From: Alphaproteobacteria bacterium
GTDB taxonomy: Bacteria > Pseudomonadota > Alphaproteobacteria > Caulobacterales > Caulobacteraceae
Assembly: GCA_018821435.1 (NCBI GenBank)
Contig: JAHJME010000019.1
Span: 62,001 to 126,000 of the forward strand
Reading direction: 5' to 3'
DNA: 64,000 nt
Shown here: positions 16,715-28,646 of the stretch, piece by piece
Numbering within the stretch: position 1 is the stretch's first letter
Layout of the letters: each line of letters begins with the position of its first letter
The notes under the pieces: generated by a model
Database searches by the model: none
What the model was told of the DNA's origin: nothing
Seen by the model: the letters and a program-made list of their open reading frames with translations, nothing else
Position numbers and translations under genes: made by a program

Positions 16715-19384
16715 CTAGAACTTGTACGACAGGCGCACATAGCCGCGCCGGCCCACCAGGTCGTAGACGAAGGTGTCGGTGTTGCCGTCCGTGAAGCTCG
16801 GCAGGTAGGGCGCATCCTCTTCGAAGATGTTGTCCACGCCCACGGCCACGGTCGCGCCCTCCCGCACCCGGTAAGCGAACTGGGCGTTGTGATAGAAGAC
16901 GTTCGGGGTCCGGTAGCCCAGCGCCGTCGACGCGGCGTTGAAGTCGGTGGCCTTGCCGATCCACTGGACCGTGTAGCTGGCCGTCCACTTCGGATCGTCC
17001 ACCGTCAGCGAGGTGAGGCCCCGCCACTTGGGATAGCCGCCGTTGCCGCCGCCGATGTGGCCGCGATAGATGATCGGCGCGCCGCCGGGGAACGGGACGA
17101 TCGTGTAGTCCTTCAGGTAGGTGACGCTCGATTGCAGCGTCGCGCGACGCTCCATCACGTCGAACCCGTAGGTCGCCGCGGCGTCGTAGCCTTTCACGGT
17201 CTCGGCGCCGACGTTCACCTGCTGCGAGGACAGGAAGTTCACCTCGCCCGTCAGGGCCACGCGGGTGAAGTTGTCGGCCGAGCAGAACGGGTGGTTGAGA
17301 CCCGGCGTATTGTAGCAGACCGACAGCTTCGTGGAGCCGGGGATCGACCGGATCGCGTTGTCGATGTCGATCTTGAAGTAGTCGAACGTCAGCGACAGGC
17401 CGGGCACGAACTCGGGCTCGAAGACGAGGCCCAGGGTCAGCGTCTCGGCCTCTTCCGGCGTCAGGTTCACATTGCCGCCGGTGGTCGTGAGGATGGCGTT
17501 GTTCGGCTGGATGTAGTTGGCGGGCACGCCGGACGCCCGGCAGTTCGCCACCAGGGTCGCGTTCGTGCTGGTCGCATAGCGGCTGCACGGATCGGTCGTG
17601 GTCAGCTGGCCCTGGGTCACGCCGCTGAACAGCTCGGCCACGTTCGGAACGCGGAACGCGGTGCCCCAGGTGGCGCGGGCCCGCAGGCCGTAGCCCACGG
17701 TCCAGTCGAGGCCGGCCTTGTAGTTCACATCGCTGCCGAAGCGCTTGTAGTCGGAGTAGCGGATCGCCCCGTCGAAACGCAGCGCCTCCACCATCGGCAG
17801 GTCCTTGAGCAGCGGGACGCTGAGTTCGGCATAGCCTTCCACCGCCTCGACCGACCCCTTGATCGGGCTCTGCTGGTTGGAGTTGGCGATCCCCAGCACG
17901 ATCAGGTTGTCGGGGTTCCGGAAGCCGGAATCCTTGCGGTACGTCACGCCCGCCGCCGCCTGGAGCGGCCCGGCGGGAAGTTCGAACAACGTCCCGGTCG
18001 TGTCGAAGCTCAGGTTCAGCGTCTCGTTGCCGCCGGTGTCGATCGTGGTGGCCAGGATGTACTTCAGCACCGCAGGGGTCACGTCGCCCGCGCCGAGGTA
18101 GTCGGCGCAGGGGATCGCGGCTCCTGCGGCGAACGAACAGACCGCCGTGTTGAGCGTGTTGGCGACGTTGGCCTTGTTGGCGATGTTGGTGAAGCCGTCG
18201 GTCCCGGTGCTCCGGCCGTAGTTGCCGGCCAGCTCCCACGTCCAGTCCTTGCCGAACTTGCCGCGCGCGCCGCCCGTGGCCTGGTAGGTGTTGGTCTCCT
18301 GGAAGGCGACCCGCGAACCGCCCTCGACCAGGCGGCGCTGGATGACCGTGACCTGCTGACCCGTGGGATTCGTCGGATTGTTGGCGGCGACGATGAGGTT
18401 GGTGAGCGTGCCGGGCGTCGAGCTCTGATCGGTCTTGCGGTGCGTATAGAGCAGCTCCCCGAAAATCTGGATCCCGTCGGTGATCTCGTAGTCGCCGAAC
18501 ACCCCGGTCGTCAGACGTTCGAGGGGATTCACCGCGTTGAGGTAGTTGTTCCCCTGGAAGCCGTGCACGGCGGCGCTGTAGGGCGCGAAGGTGTTCCCGC
18601 CGGTGAAGTTGATGATCTGGCCGTTCGGCAGCGAGGCGCGGCCGCCCGCGGTCGAGCCGCTCCCGAGGCAGATCAGGGTCCCCGTCGCGCCGCTCTTCTG
18701 ACAGCCGGCGCGGCTGAACATATTGACCGGTTGGGTCACCTGGTAGCTGGCTGCGAACTGCAGGCCGCCGCGCTCGTTGCGCAGGCCGTAGGCCAGGTCG
18801 GCGGTGAAGTCGGTGCCGTCGCCCTCGTCGCTCAACCCATATCGGACGCTGGCTTCGAAGCCCTCGATGTCGGTGCGGGTGATGATGTTCACGACGCCCG
18901 CCACCGCGTCGGTGCCGTAGATCGCCGAGGCGCCGTCCTTCAGCACCTCGATGCGACCGATGATCGACGCGGGGATGGTGTTCAGGTCCGGGGCGCTGTT
19001 GGCGCCGGTGCCGCCGTTCACCATGCGGCGGCCGTTCAGCAACACGAGCGTCCGGTTGATGCCGAGGCCGCGCAGATTGACGGTCGCCGTACCCCAGCCA
19101 CGAGCCGCCCAGTAGGCGTTGCCGGAACCGCCCGCGTAGCCGGCGGCGGCCGGCATGCGCTGCAGCAGCGCCTCCACGTTCACCACGCCGCTCTTGGCGA
19201 TTTCCGGCGCGCCGATGACCGTCGCCGGTCCAACGCCTTCGATGTCCGCCCGCTTGATCCGGCTACCGGTGACAATCACCTCGCCGACATCATTTCCGCT
19301 GCTCGCCTGCGCATTGGCCTGCCCGGCGCTTAGCAACACCAGGCAGCTGCTGGCAAAGAGCACCCGCTTCCCAAGCTTGTTCAT
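16715..19384 (-). CDS. TonB-dependent outer-membrane receptor
   Basis: 889 residues with a signal peptide (residues 1-25, ending GQANAQ). The plug domain begins with a TonB-box-like EVIVTGSRIKR and contains VNLRGLGINRTLVLLNGRR and DLNTIPASIIGRIEVLKDG followed by SAIYGTDAVAGVVNI, the classic receptor plug. The rest is a 22-strand barrel ending YVRLSYKF with a terminal Phe. The family includes siderophore, sugar and peptide importers; the ligand is not fixed. A promoter and a HutC-type palindrome lie upstream, and the GntR, PepSY and HupE genes follow on the same strand. Confidence 0.95.
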   Translation of the reverse strand: MNKLGKRVLFASSCLVLLSAGQANAQASSGNDVGEVIVTGSRIKRADIEGVGPATVIGAPEIAKSGVVNVEALLQRMPAAAGYAGGSGNAYWAARGWGTATVNLRGLGINRTLVLLNGRRMVNGGTGANSAPDLNTIPASIIGRIEVLKDGASAIYGTDAVAGVVNIITRTDIEGFEASVRYGLSDEGDGTDFTADLAYGLRNERGGLQFAASYQVTQPVNMFSRAGCQKSGATGTLICLGSGSTAGGRASLPNGQIINFTGGNTFAPYSAAVHGFQGNNYLNAVNPLERLTTGVFGDYEITDGIQIFGELLYTHRKTDQSSTPGTLTNLIVAANNPTNPTGQQVTVIQRRLVEGGSRVAFQETNTYQATGGARGKFGKDWTWELAGNYGRSTGTDGFTNIANKANVANTLNTAVCSFAAGAAIPCADYLGAGDVTPAVLKYILATTIDTGGNETLNLSFDTTGTLFELPAGPLQAAAGVTYRKDSGFRNPDNLIVLGIANSNQQSPIKGSVEAVEGYAELSVPLLKDLPMVEALRFDGAIRYSDYKRFGSDVNYKAGLDWTVGYGLRARATWGTAFRVPNVAELFSGVTQGQLTTTDPCSRYATSTNATLVANCRASGVPANYIQPNNAILTTTGGNVNLTPEEAETLTLGLVFEPEFVPGLSLTFDYFKIDIDNAIRSIPGSTKLSVCYNTPGLNHPFCSADNFTRVALTGEVNFLSSQQVNVGAETVKGYDAAATYGFDVMERRATLQSSVTYLKDYTIVPFPGGAPIIYRGHIGGGNGGYPKWRGLTSLTVDDPKWTASYTVQWIGKATDFNAASTALGYRTPNVFYHNAQFAYRVREGATVAVGVDNIFEEDAPYLPSFTDGNTDTFVYDLVGRRGYVRLSYKF

Positions 19385-19452
19385 GATCGACCCCCTTCAG
19401 AACCCGCGAGGCCGGCGTCTCACCGCCGTCCGCCGCACCCGACTGCTGGGAA

Positions 19453-19482
19453 ATTAGTCTGCGGGGCCACTGTCACCGTCAA
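19453..19482 (-). promoter_or_regulatory. Predicted promoter of the TonB receptor gene
   Basis: Read on the minus strand: -35 TTGACG (19477-19482), an 18-base spacer and -10 ACTAAT (19453-19458). TTGACG is the usual alphaproteobacterial -35 form. The start codon lies about 70 bases further on, behind GAAGGGGG. This is pattern reading only. Confidence 0.5.
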
Positions 19483-19485
19483 GTC

Positions 19486-19497
19486 ATGTATATACAT
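19486..19497. promoter_or_regulatory. Palindrome ATGTATATACAT, candidate HutC/GntR operator
   Basis: A perfect 12-base palindrome containing TGTA-N2-TACA, the half-site arrangement known for HutC proteins of Pseudomonas. It ends four bases upstream of the TTGACG -35 box of the TonB receptor gene. The same locus encodes a HutC-type regulator at 12670-13407. No second copy was seen in the window. Confidence 0.6.
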
Positions 19498-19998
19498 ATG
19501 AATGCCGCGAAGATGGATTGATCATCCCCATCTAGCTCACTCACCGAGAACCTACAGGCTGAATTCGCCGCGCGAAGGAACAATTCTTGCCGAATTTAGC
19601 GGCTCCGCCCCATGAAACGCGCTTTTTAAATCGCCATACATCAGAGATGACGGAATTCGCGTCTCGCCTGCGTTTTGGGCGCTCTCGACCAAGAATTCAA
19701 CAACCCATACGCAGAGCGATTCCAAACTATATGCCGACTTGTCGCCTAGATTTGGTCCATCAGCCCCACTCCCGGTAACCATCACGGTGCATTGCAACTT
19801 GCACGTACAGAAACCAAAAATTTGAATATTGGGACGTTAGAAGAAATATACTTCGCGTTCCCTGGTCGCGCCAAGCGCGAAGGGTTGGGGCCGCTGACGC
19901 TGGCCGAGGGGGCGCCAAGGGGCCCTCGTGAGCTATACGCAGCCTCGCCAGGCGCCCCTCACCGGCTCCGCAAATTCATGCGTCCGCGCCGGCCCGGA

Positions 19999-20964
19999 TC
20001 AGAACCAGGCGCGCAGCCCGACCACGACGCGGGTGTCTGAAACATCCTCGCCGGCCGCGCGCGCCAGGTCGGCGGTGCGGCCGAAGCGGCGCTCGAAATT
20101 GACCCCGACGTAGGGCGCGAACTGCCGCTCGATCTCGTAGCGAAGCCGAAGACCCACCTCCGCCTTGGAGAGGCCCGACCCGATCCCGAGGGACCGCGTA
20201 TCCTGCGCCGCGATATCGAACTCGCCGCGCGGCTGCAGGATCAGGCGCTGGCTCAGGCGCAGGTCATAGGAGCCTTCCAGCCGCGCCGAGAGGTCGCCCG
20301 TGTCGGACAGGAAGAGCGCGCCCTCCACGTCGAACCAGTAGGGGGCGAGACCTTCGACGCCCAGGACCGCGTAGGTGCGACGCGGGCGGGGCTCAAAGTC
20401 CTGGCGTACGCCGGCCTGCAGGTCGAAGTAGGGGCCGATGGCGCGCGAGTACAGCGCCTGGACCTCGGCGTCGGCGAGGTCGCCGCGCACGCCCTCGCCT
20501 TCGGTCTTGATCACCAGCCGGTCGATATCACCGCCATAGCGGAACTCAGCCTCCCAGGCATAGACGCTGCGCCCGGCGCCCGGCCGAAGTTCCAGCCGGT
20601 CGATCATGGTGCGGGACAGCGTCATCCCGCCGTGCTCCTCGCGCAGGACCGCGCGAGCCTGCTCCATCCGCGCGCTGTCGAACACCTTGTCGGCCAGATG
20701 GTCCGTGGCGGCGGCCGGCGCGGGGGCGTCGCCGACCGGAAGCTGGGCTCCGGTCGCCACGTGCCCGGCGTGCGGATCCGTAGCGGGCGCGGGCATCGAA
20801 TGTCCCGCATGCGGATCGACGGCGGCTGGCGTCGCCGGCATGGCATGACCCGCGTGGGGATCGGCGGCCGGCGCAGGCATCTTGTGACCGGCGTGAGGGT
20901 CCTGAGCCTGGGCCGCGGTGGCCGCCAGGGCGAAGACCGCGGTCGAGAGCAACAGCCGCCTCAT
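19999..20964 (-). CDS. copB: Copper resistance protein CopB (outer membrane)
   Basis: 321 residues with signal peptide (MRRLLLSTAVFALAATAAQA). Between residues about 22 and 70 it has four DPHAGH repeats separated by Met/Pro/Ala-rich spacers, a copper-binding array. The rest is the CopB beta-barrel (LRPGAGRSVYAWEAEFRYGG, LQAGVRQDFEPRPRRTYAVL) ending in VVGLRAWF with terminal Phe. The start codon overlaps the copA stop (ATGA), so the two genes are one unit. CopB is thought to store or export copper at the outer membrane. Confidence 0.93.
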   Translation of the reverse strand: MRRLLLSTAVFALAATAAQAQDPHAGHKMPAPAADPHAGHAMPATPAAVDPHAGHSMPAPATDPHAGHVATGAQLPVGDAPAPAAATDHLADKVFDSARMEQARAVLREEHGGMTLSRTMIDRLELRPGAGRSVYAWEAEFRYGGDIDRLVIKTEGEGVRGDLADAEVQALYSRAIGPYFDLQAGVRQDFEPRPRRTYAVLGVEGLAPYWFDVEGALFLSDTGDLSARLEGSYDLRLSQRLILQPRGEFDIAAQDTRSLGIGSGLSKAEVGLRLRYEIERQFAPYVGVNFERRFGRTADLARAAGEDVSDTRVVVGLRAWF

Positions 20965-22739
20965 GCGCCCGCCCCCGGGGCCGGACGCACAGAGAACACC
21001 TGAAACATCCCGGCGTGCATGTGGTAGAGCATGTGGCAGTGGAAGGCCCAGTCGCCGGCCTCACCCGTGACGTCGAACGTCACCTTCCCTCCCGGCAGAA
21101 CATTGACCGTGTGCTTGCGCGGCATGTGGCCGACCGGACCGTGGACCAGCTCGAAGAAGTGGCCGTGCATGTGGATCGGGTGGGTCATCATGGTGTCGTT
21201 CACCAGAGTAATCCGAACCCGCTCGCCCGCCGTGAGCGTGTAGGGCGCCGGCCGATCGGCGAACTTCTTGCCGTCGAAGCCCCACATGAACCGCTCCATG
21301 TTGCCGGTCAGCCGGATCTCCATGGCGCGCGAGGGGGCGCGAGTGTCCGGGTTGGGCTCCAGCGCGATCAGGTCGGTGTAGACCAACACCCGGTGGCCGA
21401 CGCTCTCCAGCCCCTGGCCCGGCTCGCCGGTCCGGTCCACCGGCATCGGCGCGATCATCTGCACCCCCGGGCCCAGCTTCACCTGCGGCGCCTTGCTGGC
21501 GTCCATCATCGCCATGCTGTGCCCCATGACGTCCGAGCCGCGAGGCTTCGGCGCGGCCATCCCGGGTTCGGCCTTCGGTGCGGCGGCCGGCATGGCGTGG
21601 CCCATGGCGGCATGGTCCACGCCGCCGCCGGCCTCCCCACCGCCGGACATGTCCATGCCCATGTCGCGCATGGTGGTCAGCGGCCGCGTCCGCAGCGGCG
21701 GGACCTCGGCGGTCATTCCCGGACGCGGCGCCAGGGTCGCCCGCGCCAGGCCGGAGCGATCGACCGCTTCGGCGACCAGGGTGAACGCCCGATCGGCCTG
21801 GGGCTCGACGATCACGTCGTAGGTCTCGGCGTTGCCGATCTGGAACTCGTCCACCGTGACCGGCCGCACGTGCTGGCCGTCCGACGCCACCATGGTCAGC
21901 TTCAGCCCGGGAATACGGACGTTGAAGATCGTCTGGGCCGCCGCGTTGACGAACCGCAGGCGAACGCGCTCGCCCGGCTTGAACAGGCCCGTCCAGTTGT
22001 CGTTCGGGCCGTGCCCATTGATCAGGAACTTGTAGGCCGCCCCGGTGATGTCGGAGATGTCGGTGGGGTCCATGCGCATGGCCGCCCATTCCCGCCGCTC
22101 GGCCAGGGTCTGGTCCCTGCCGGCCAGCAGCCCGCCCACCGTCTGCTTCTGGAAATTGAACACGCCCGACTGGCTCTTCAGCCGCTGGAACAGCACGTGG
22201 GGATGGGTGAAGCTGTAGTCCGACAGCACGATCACATGCTCCCGGTCGAAGGCGACCGGGTCGACGCCGGCCGGGTCGATGACGATCGGCGCGTAGTGGC
22301 CCATCTGCTCCTGGAGGCCGGAGTGGCTGTGGTACCAATAGGTCCCGCTCTGGATGATCGGAAACTCGTAGGCGAAGGTCTCGCCCGGCCGGATGCCGGG
22401 GAAGCTGACGCCCGGAACGCCGTCCATCTGGAAGGGCACCAGCAGGCCATGCCAGTGGATCGAGGTGTCCTCCTTGAGCCGGTTCTCGACCTCCAGCCGC
22501 ACCTTCTGACCTTCGCGCAGCCGGATCAGCGGTCCGGGCATCATGCCGTTGATCGCCACCGCGTGGCCGGCCTTGCCGTCGACGCGGACGGGGGCATGGT
22601 CGATGGTCAGGCGGATCGTCTCGCCTGACAGCGTGGGCAGGGTCGAAAGGCCGGGCGTGGCGCTCTCCGCCCAGTCGGGCCTGAGCGCCGCCAGCGCCGC
22701 GGCGCCGGCCAGGAAGTCACGACGGGGAAGGCGGATCAT
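20961..22739 (-). CDS. copA: CopA multicopper oxidase
   Basis: 592 residues with a Tat signal (RRDFLAGAAALAAL, twin Arg at 6-7). Copper ligands are all visible: HWH 95-97, HSH 137-139, HPIHMHG 520-526 and HCHMLYHMHAGM 567-578, giving type 1, 2 and 3 sites. A Met/His-rich insertion at about 357-412 (MRDMGMDM, HAAMGHAM, MGHSMAMM) should bind extra Cu(I). The enzyme oxidises Cu(I) in the periplasm. It lies 96 bases after the sigma-factor gene, with a possible terminator between them. Confidence 0.95.
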   Translation of the reverse strand: MIRLPRRDFLAGAAALAALRPDWAESATPGLSTLPTLSGETIRLTIDHAPVRVDGKAGHAVAINGMMPGPLIRLREGQKVRLEVENRLKEDTSIHWHGLLVPFQMDGVPGVSFPGIRPGETFAYEFPIIQSGTYWYHSHSGLQEQMGHYAPIVIDPAGVDPVAFDREHVIVLSDYSFTHPHVLFQRLKSQSGVFNFQKQTVGGLLAGRDQTLAERREWAAMRMDPTDISDITGAAYKFLINGHGPNDNWTGLFKPGERVRLRFVNAAAQTIFNVRIPGLKLTMVASDGQHVRPVTVDEFQIGNAETYDVIVEPQADRAFTLVAEAVDRSGLARATLAPRPGMTAEVPPLRTRPLTTMRDMGMDMSGGGEAGGGVDHAAMGHAMPAAAPKAEPGMAAPKPRGSDVMGHSMAMMDASKAPQVKLGPGVQMIAPMPVDRTGEPGQGLESVGHRVLVYTDLIALEPNPDTRAPSRAMEIRLTGNMERFMWGFDGKKFADRPAPYTLTAGERVRITLVNDTMMTHPIHMHGHFFELVHGPVGHMPRKHTVNVLPGGKVTFDVTGEAGDWAFHCHMLYHMHAGMFQVFSVRPAPGAGA

Positions 22740-22775
22740 ACGCAGGTGCCTGTAGGCCAGGTCGAACAGGGAAAG

Positions 22776-22807
22776 CCCCGGCGGCGCGAGCGCGCCCGGC
22801 GCCGGGG
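22776..22807 (-). terminator. GC-rich hairpin between sigma gene and copA
   Basis: Stem CCCCGGCG/CGCCGGGG (22776-22783 with 22800-22807) with a 16-base loop. On the minus strand it follows the sigma-factor stop and is followed by CTTTCCC, a weak U run. It could end the sigma transcript or lie in the copA leader. Confidence 0.4.
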
Positions 22808-22835
22808 GTCGTCAGGGAATACGCGAGGGCGAAGC

Positions 22836-23429
22836 TCAACCCTCGTCTGACTCGGGAGAATCTTCGAGCGCCAGCAACTGCGCCAGGCGCTGTCGCGCGC
22901 GATAGACACGCACCTCCACCGCCTTGGCGGTCAGGCCGAGAACCTCACCGGCCTGCTGCTGCGACAGCCCCTCGAAGTAGGTCAGGATCAACGGCGCCTT
23001 CAACGCCGCGGGCAGTTGCGCCAGGGCGGCGTCGAGCGCCTGACGCCTCTCGCGGGCCAGCAGCGTGGCCTCGGCGTCGACCTGCGGATCGGCCTGACGG
23101 CGGGCCTCCGGACTGTCGAGGTCGGACTGGCCGAACACCAGCCGGCGGACGAACAGGCGCCGCGCCCGGTCGCGGGCCTTGTTGAGCGCGATGGATCGCA
23201 GCCAGACCCCGAACGAGCGCCGGCCATCGTAGCGGTCAAGGGCTTTCCAGGCCGCGACGAAGCTCTCCTGAACGACGTCATAGGCCGCATCGGCGTTACC
23301 GGTGTAGCGCTGCGCGAAGCGGAACAGGGCCGCCTTGTGGCGGCGCATGAGCTGGGTGAACGCCGGATCGTCGCCCTTGAGCGCCCGGCCCACCAGTTCA
23401 GCATCGGTCGAGTCGGCGTCGCCGGTCAC
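22836..23429 (-). CDS. CnrH-like ECF sigma factor
   Basis: 197 residues. Region 2 is seen in AYDVVQESFVAAWKALDRYD and region 4 in LILTYFEGLSQQQAGEVLG then AVEVRVYRARQRLAQLL, with the linker of sigma-70 ECF proteins. Its gene order, directly after a CnrX-like sensor (ATGA overlap) and a CnrY-like anti-sigma, matches cnrY-cnrX-cnrH of Cupriavidus. It should direct transcription of the metal-resistance genes around it when Co or Ni is bound by the sensor. Its target promoters cannot be read with confidence here. Confidence 0.88.
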   Translation of the reverse strand: MTGDADSTDAELVGRALKGDDPAFTQLMRRHKAALFRFAQRYTGNADAAYDVVQESFVAAWKALDRYDGRRSFGVWLRSIALNKARDRARRLFVRRLVFGQSDLDSPEARRQADPQVDAEATLLARERRQALDAALAQLPAALKAPLILTYFEGLSQQQAGEVLGLTAKAVEVRVYRARQRLAQLLALEDSPESDEG

Positions 23430-23866
23430 CGGCCGTCTTCGGTCAGGGCCTCGGCGATGCGGCCATCGTACTGGGCGGCCTGCGCGGGGGTGAGGACCTT
23501 CCGCATGTCCAGCACATGCAGGATGGTCTCCTTCTGCAGCTCGCCCATGGTGTGGTGGAAGCGCTCGACGGCCGCCTGCACCTCGGGGGAATATTCGTGG
23601 CGGGTCTGGATGGCCGCGGCCAGGGCGGCGTTCGCGGCGCGCAGTTCCGCCTCCCGCGCCCGCCGCCGCACGGCGAAGTCCTGCTCCAACCCCTCGAGCT
23701 GCGCGGTCTGAGCGGAGGTCAGGGCCAGCTTCTCGTGAACGAATTCGTGGAGCGTCGGCTTACGCTGATCGCGGTCCACGTAGCGCGCGCCGATCCAGGT
23801 CCCGACGCCCGCCGCCGCCATGCTCAGGACCAGCGTCACCACCAGCCCCCGGCTGAACAGGGCCAC
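23426..23866 (-). CDS. CnrX-like periplasmic Co/Ni sensor
   Basis: 146 residues: one N-terminal membrane anchor (LVVTLVLSMAAAGVGTWIGA) and a periplasmic helical domain of the Metal_resist type. Ligands known from Cupriavidus CnrX (H42, H46, E63, H119, M123) are found at the same spacing: H40 and H44 (LHEFVHEKL), E61, H117 and M121 (ILHVLDMRKVL). The YSPEV and AQYDGRIAEAL pieces also match. The sensor should release the CnrY-like anti-sigma when it binds metal. It overlaps the genes on both sides by 1-4 bases. Confidence 0.88.
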   Translation of the reverse strand: MALFSRGLVVTLVLSMAAAGVGTWIGARYVDRDQRKPTLHEFVHEKLALTSAQTAQLEGLEQDFAVRRRAREAELRAANAALAAAIQTRHEYSPEVQAAVERFHHTMGELQKETILHVLDMRKVLTPAQAAQYDGRIAEALTEDGR

Positions 23867-24156
23867 TATCGCCCGCCCAGCAACGTCGAGGGCGCCAGTT
23901 CGGTGGCGACCTCGAACGCCGAGATTTCGGGACGCGCGGGGCGTCCCTCCGCCGCGTGGGCGCCGCCGACGACGGCTCCCACACCAAGCGCCACCAGCAC
24001 CGCGGCCATGCGCATCGGCATCGCGCCCCGGTCGGCGTCGGCCGCGCGCCGCGCCTGGCCGACCCGGAGCCAGACCTCCGGCTCCAGCTGCGAGAGGTCG
24101 CGGCCTTCGGGCGTGTCGCGCAGCTCGCGCAGCGCGGTCTCAAGTCTCGACGTCAA
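23866..24156 (-). CDS. CnrY-like membrane anti-sigma factor
   Basis: 96 residues from a TTG at 24156, chosen because GAGG lies seven bases before it and the length matches CnrY (about 95). A GTG at 24186 would add ten residues but is preceded only by the 24191-24219 hairpin. The N-terminal cytoplasmic half has basic/acidic helices (RLETALRELRDTP, LEPEVWLRVGQARRA) able to hold the sigma factor; one span (MRMAAVLVALGVGAVVG) and a short periplasmic tail follow. The function is inferred mostly from its place in the Y-X-H order. Confidence 0.7.
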   Translation of the reverse strand: MTSRLETALRELRDTPEGRDLSQLEPEVWLRVGQARRAADADRGAMPMRMAAVLVALGVGAVVGGAHAAEGRPARPEISAFEVATELAPSTLLGGR

Positions 24157-24190
24157 GCGGTCGCCTCGCGGATGGCTTCTGGACACTATA

Positions 24191-24219
24191 CGGCGTGAGG
24201 GGGTTCACCCCTCACGCCG
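24191..24219 (-). terminator. Perfect 12-bp stem hairpin after czcA
   Basis: CGGCGTGAGGGG (24191-24202), a GTTCA loop and CCCCTCACGCCG (24208-24219): twelve perfect pairs. It begins seven bases after the czcA stop and ends about 35 bases before the CnrY-like start. On the minus strand it is followed by TATAGTG, not a U run, so it may be a weak terminator, an RNA-stabilising 3' end or a break between the efflux and sensor transcripts. Confidence 0.6.
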
Positions 24220-24225
24220 CCCACG

Positions 24226-28645
<4,420 letters not shown>

Positions 28646-28646
<1 letters not shown>

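Larger units (their letters stand above)
19385..19998. other. 614-base intergenic region with AT-rich core
   Basis: No convincing gene. The right flank of the TonB gene holds its promoter and operator (19453-19497). From about 19500 to 19860 the sequence is far richer in A and T than the rest of the window. Two short overlapping frames there (19552-19797 minus, 19587-19778 plus) have no recognisable domain or ribosome site, so I do not call them. It forms the join between the TonB locus and the copA-copB block, and its base composition suggests a different origin. Confidence 0.6.

Noticed and set aside
16496..19333. A 945-residue open frame on the plus strand opposite the TonB receptor gene
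   Set aside because: It mirrors the codons of a clear TonB receptor, is rich in Arg/Val/Gly with no domain, and is a by-product of high GC content.
19552..19797. Small overlapping frames on both strands in the AT-rich gap
   Set aside because: No ribosome site, no signal peptide, no domain; their length fits chance in AT-rich DNA.
19909..19958. GGGGCGCC/GGCGCCCC inverted repeat downstream of copB as a terminator
   Set aside because: The loop is over 30 bases and no U run follows on the minus strand.
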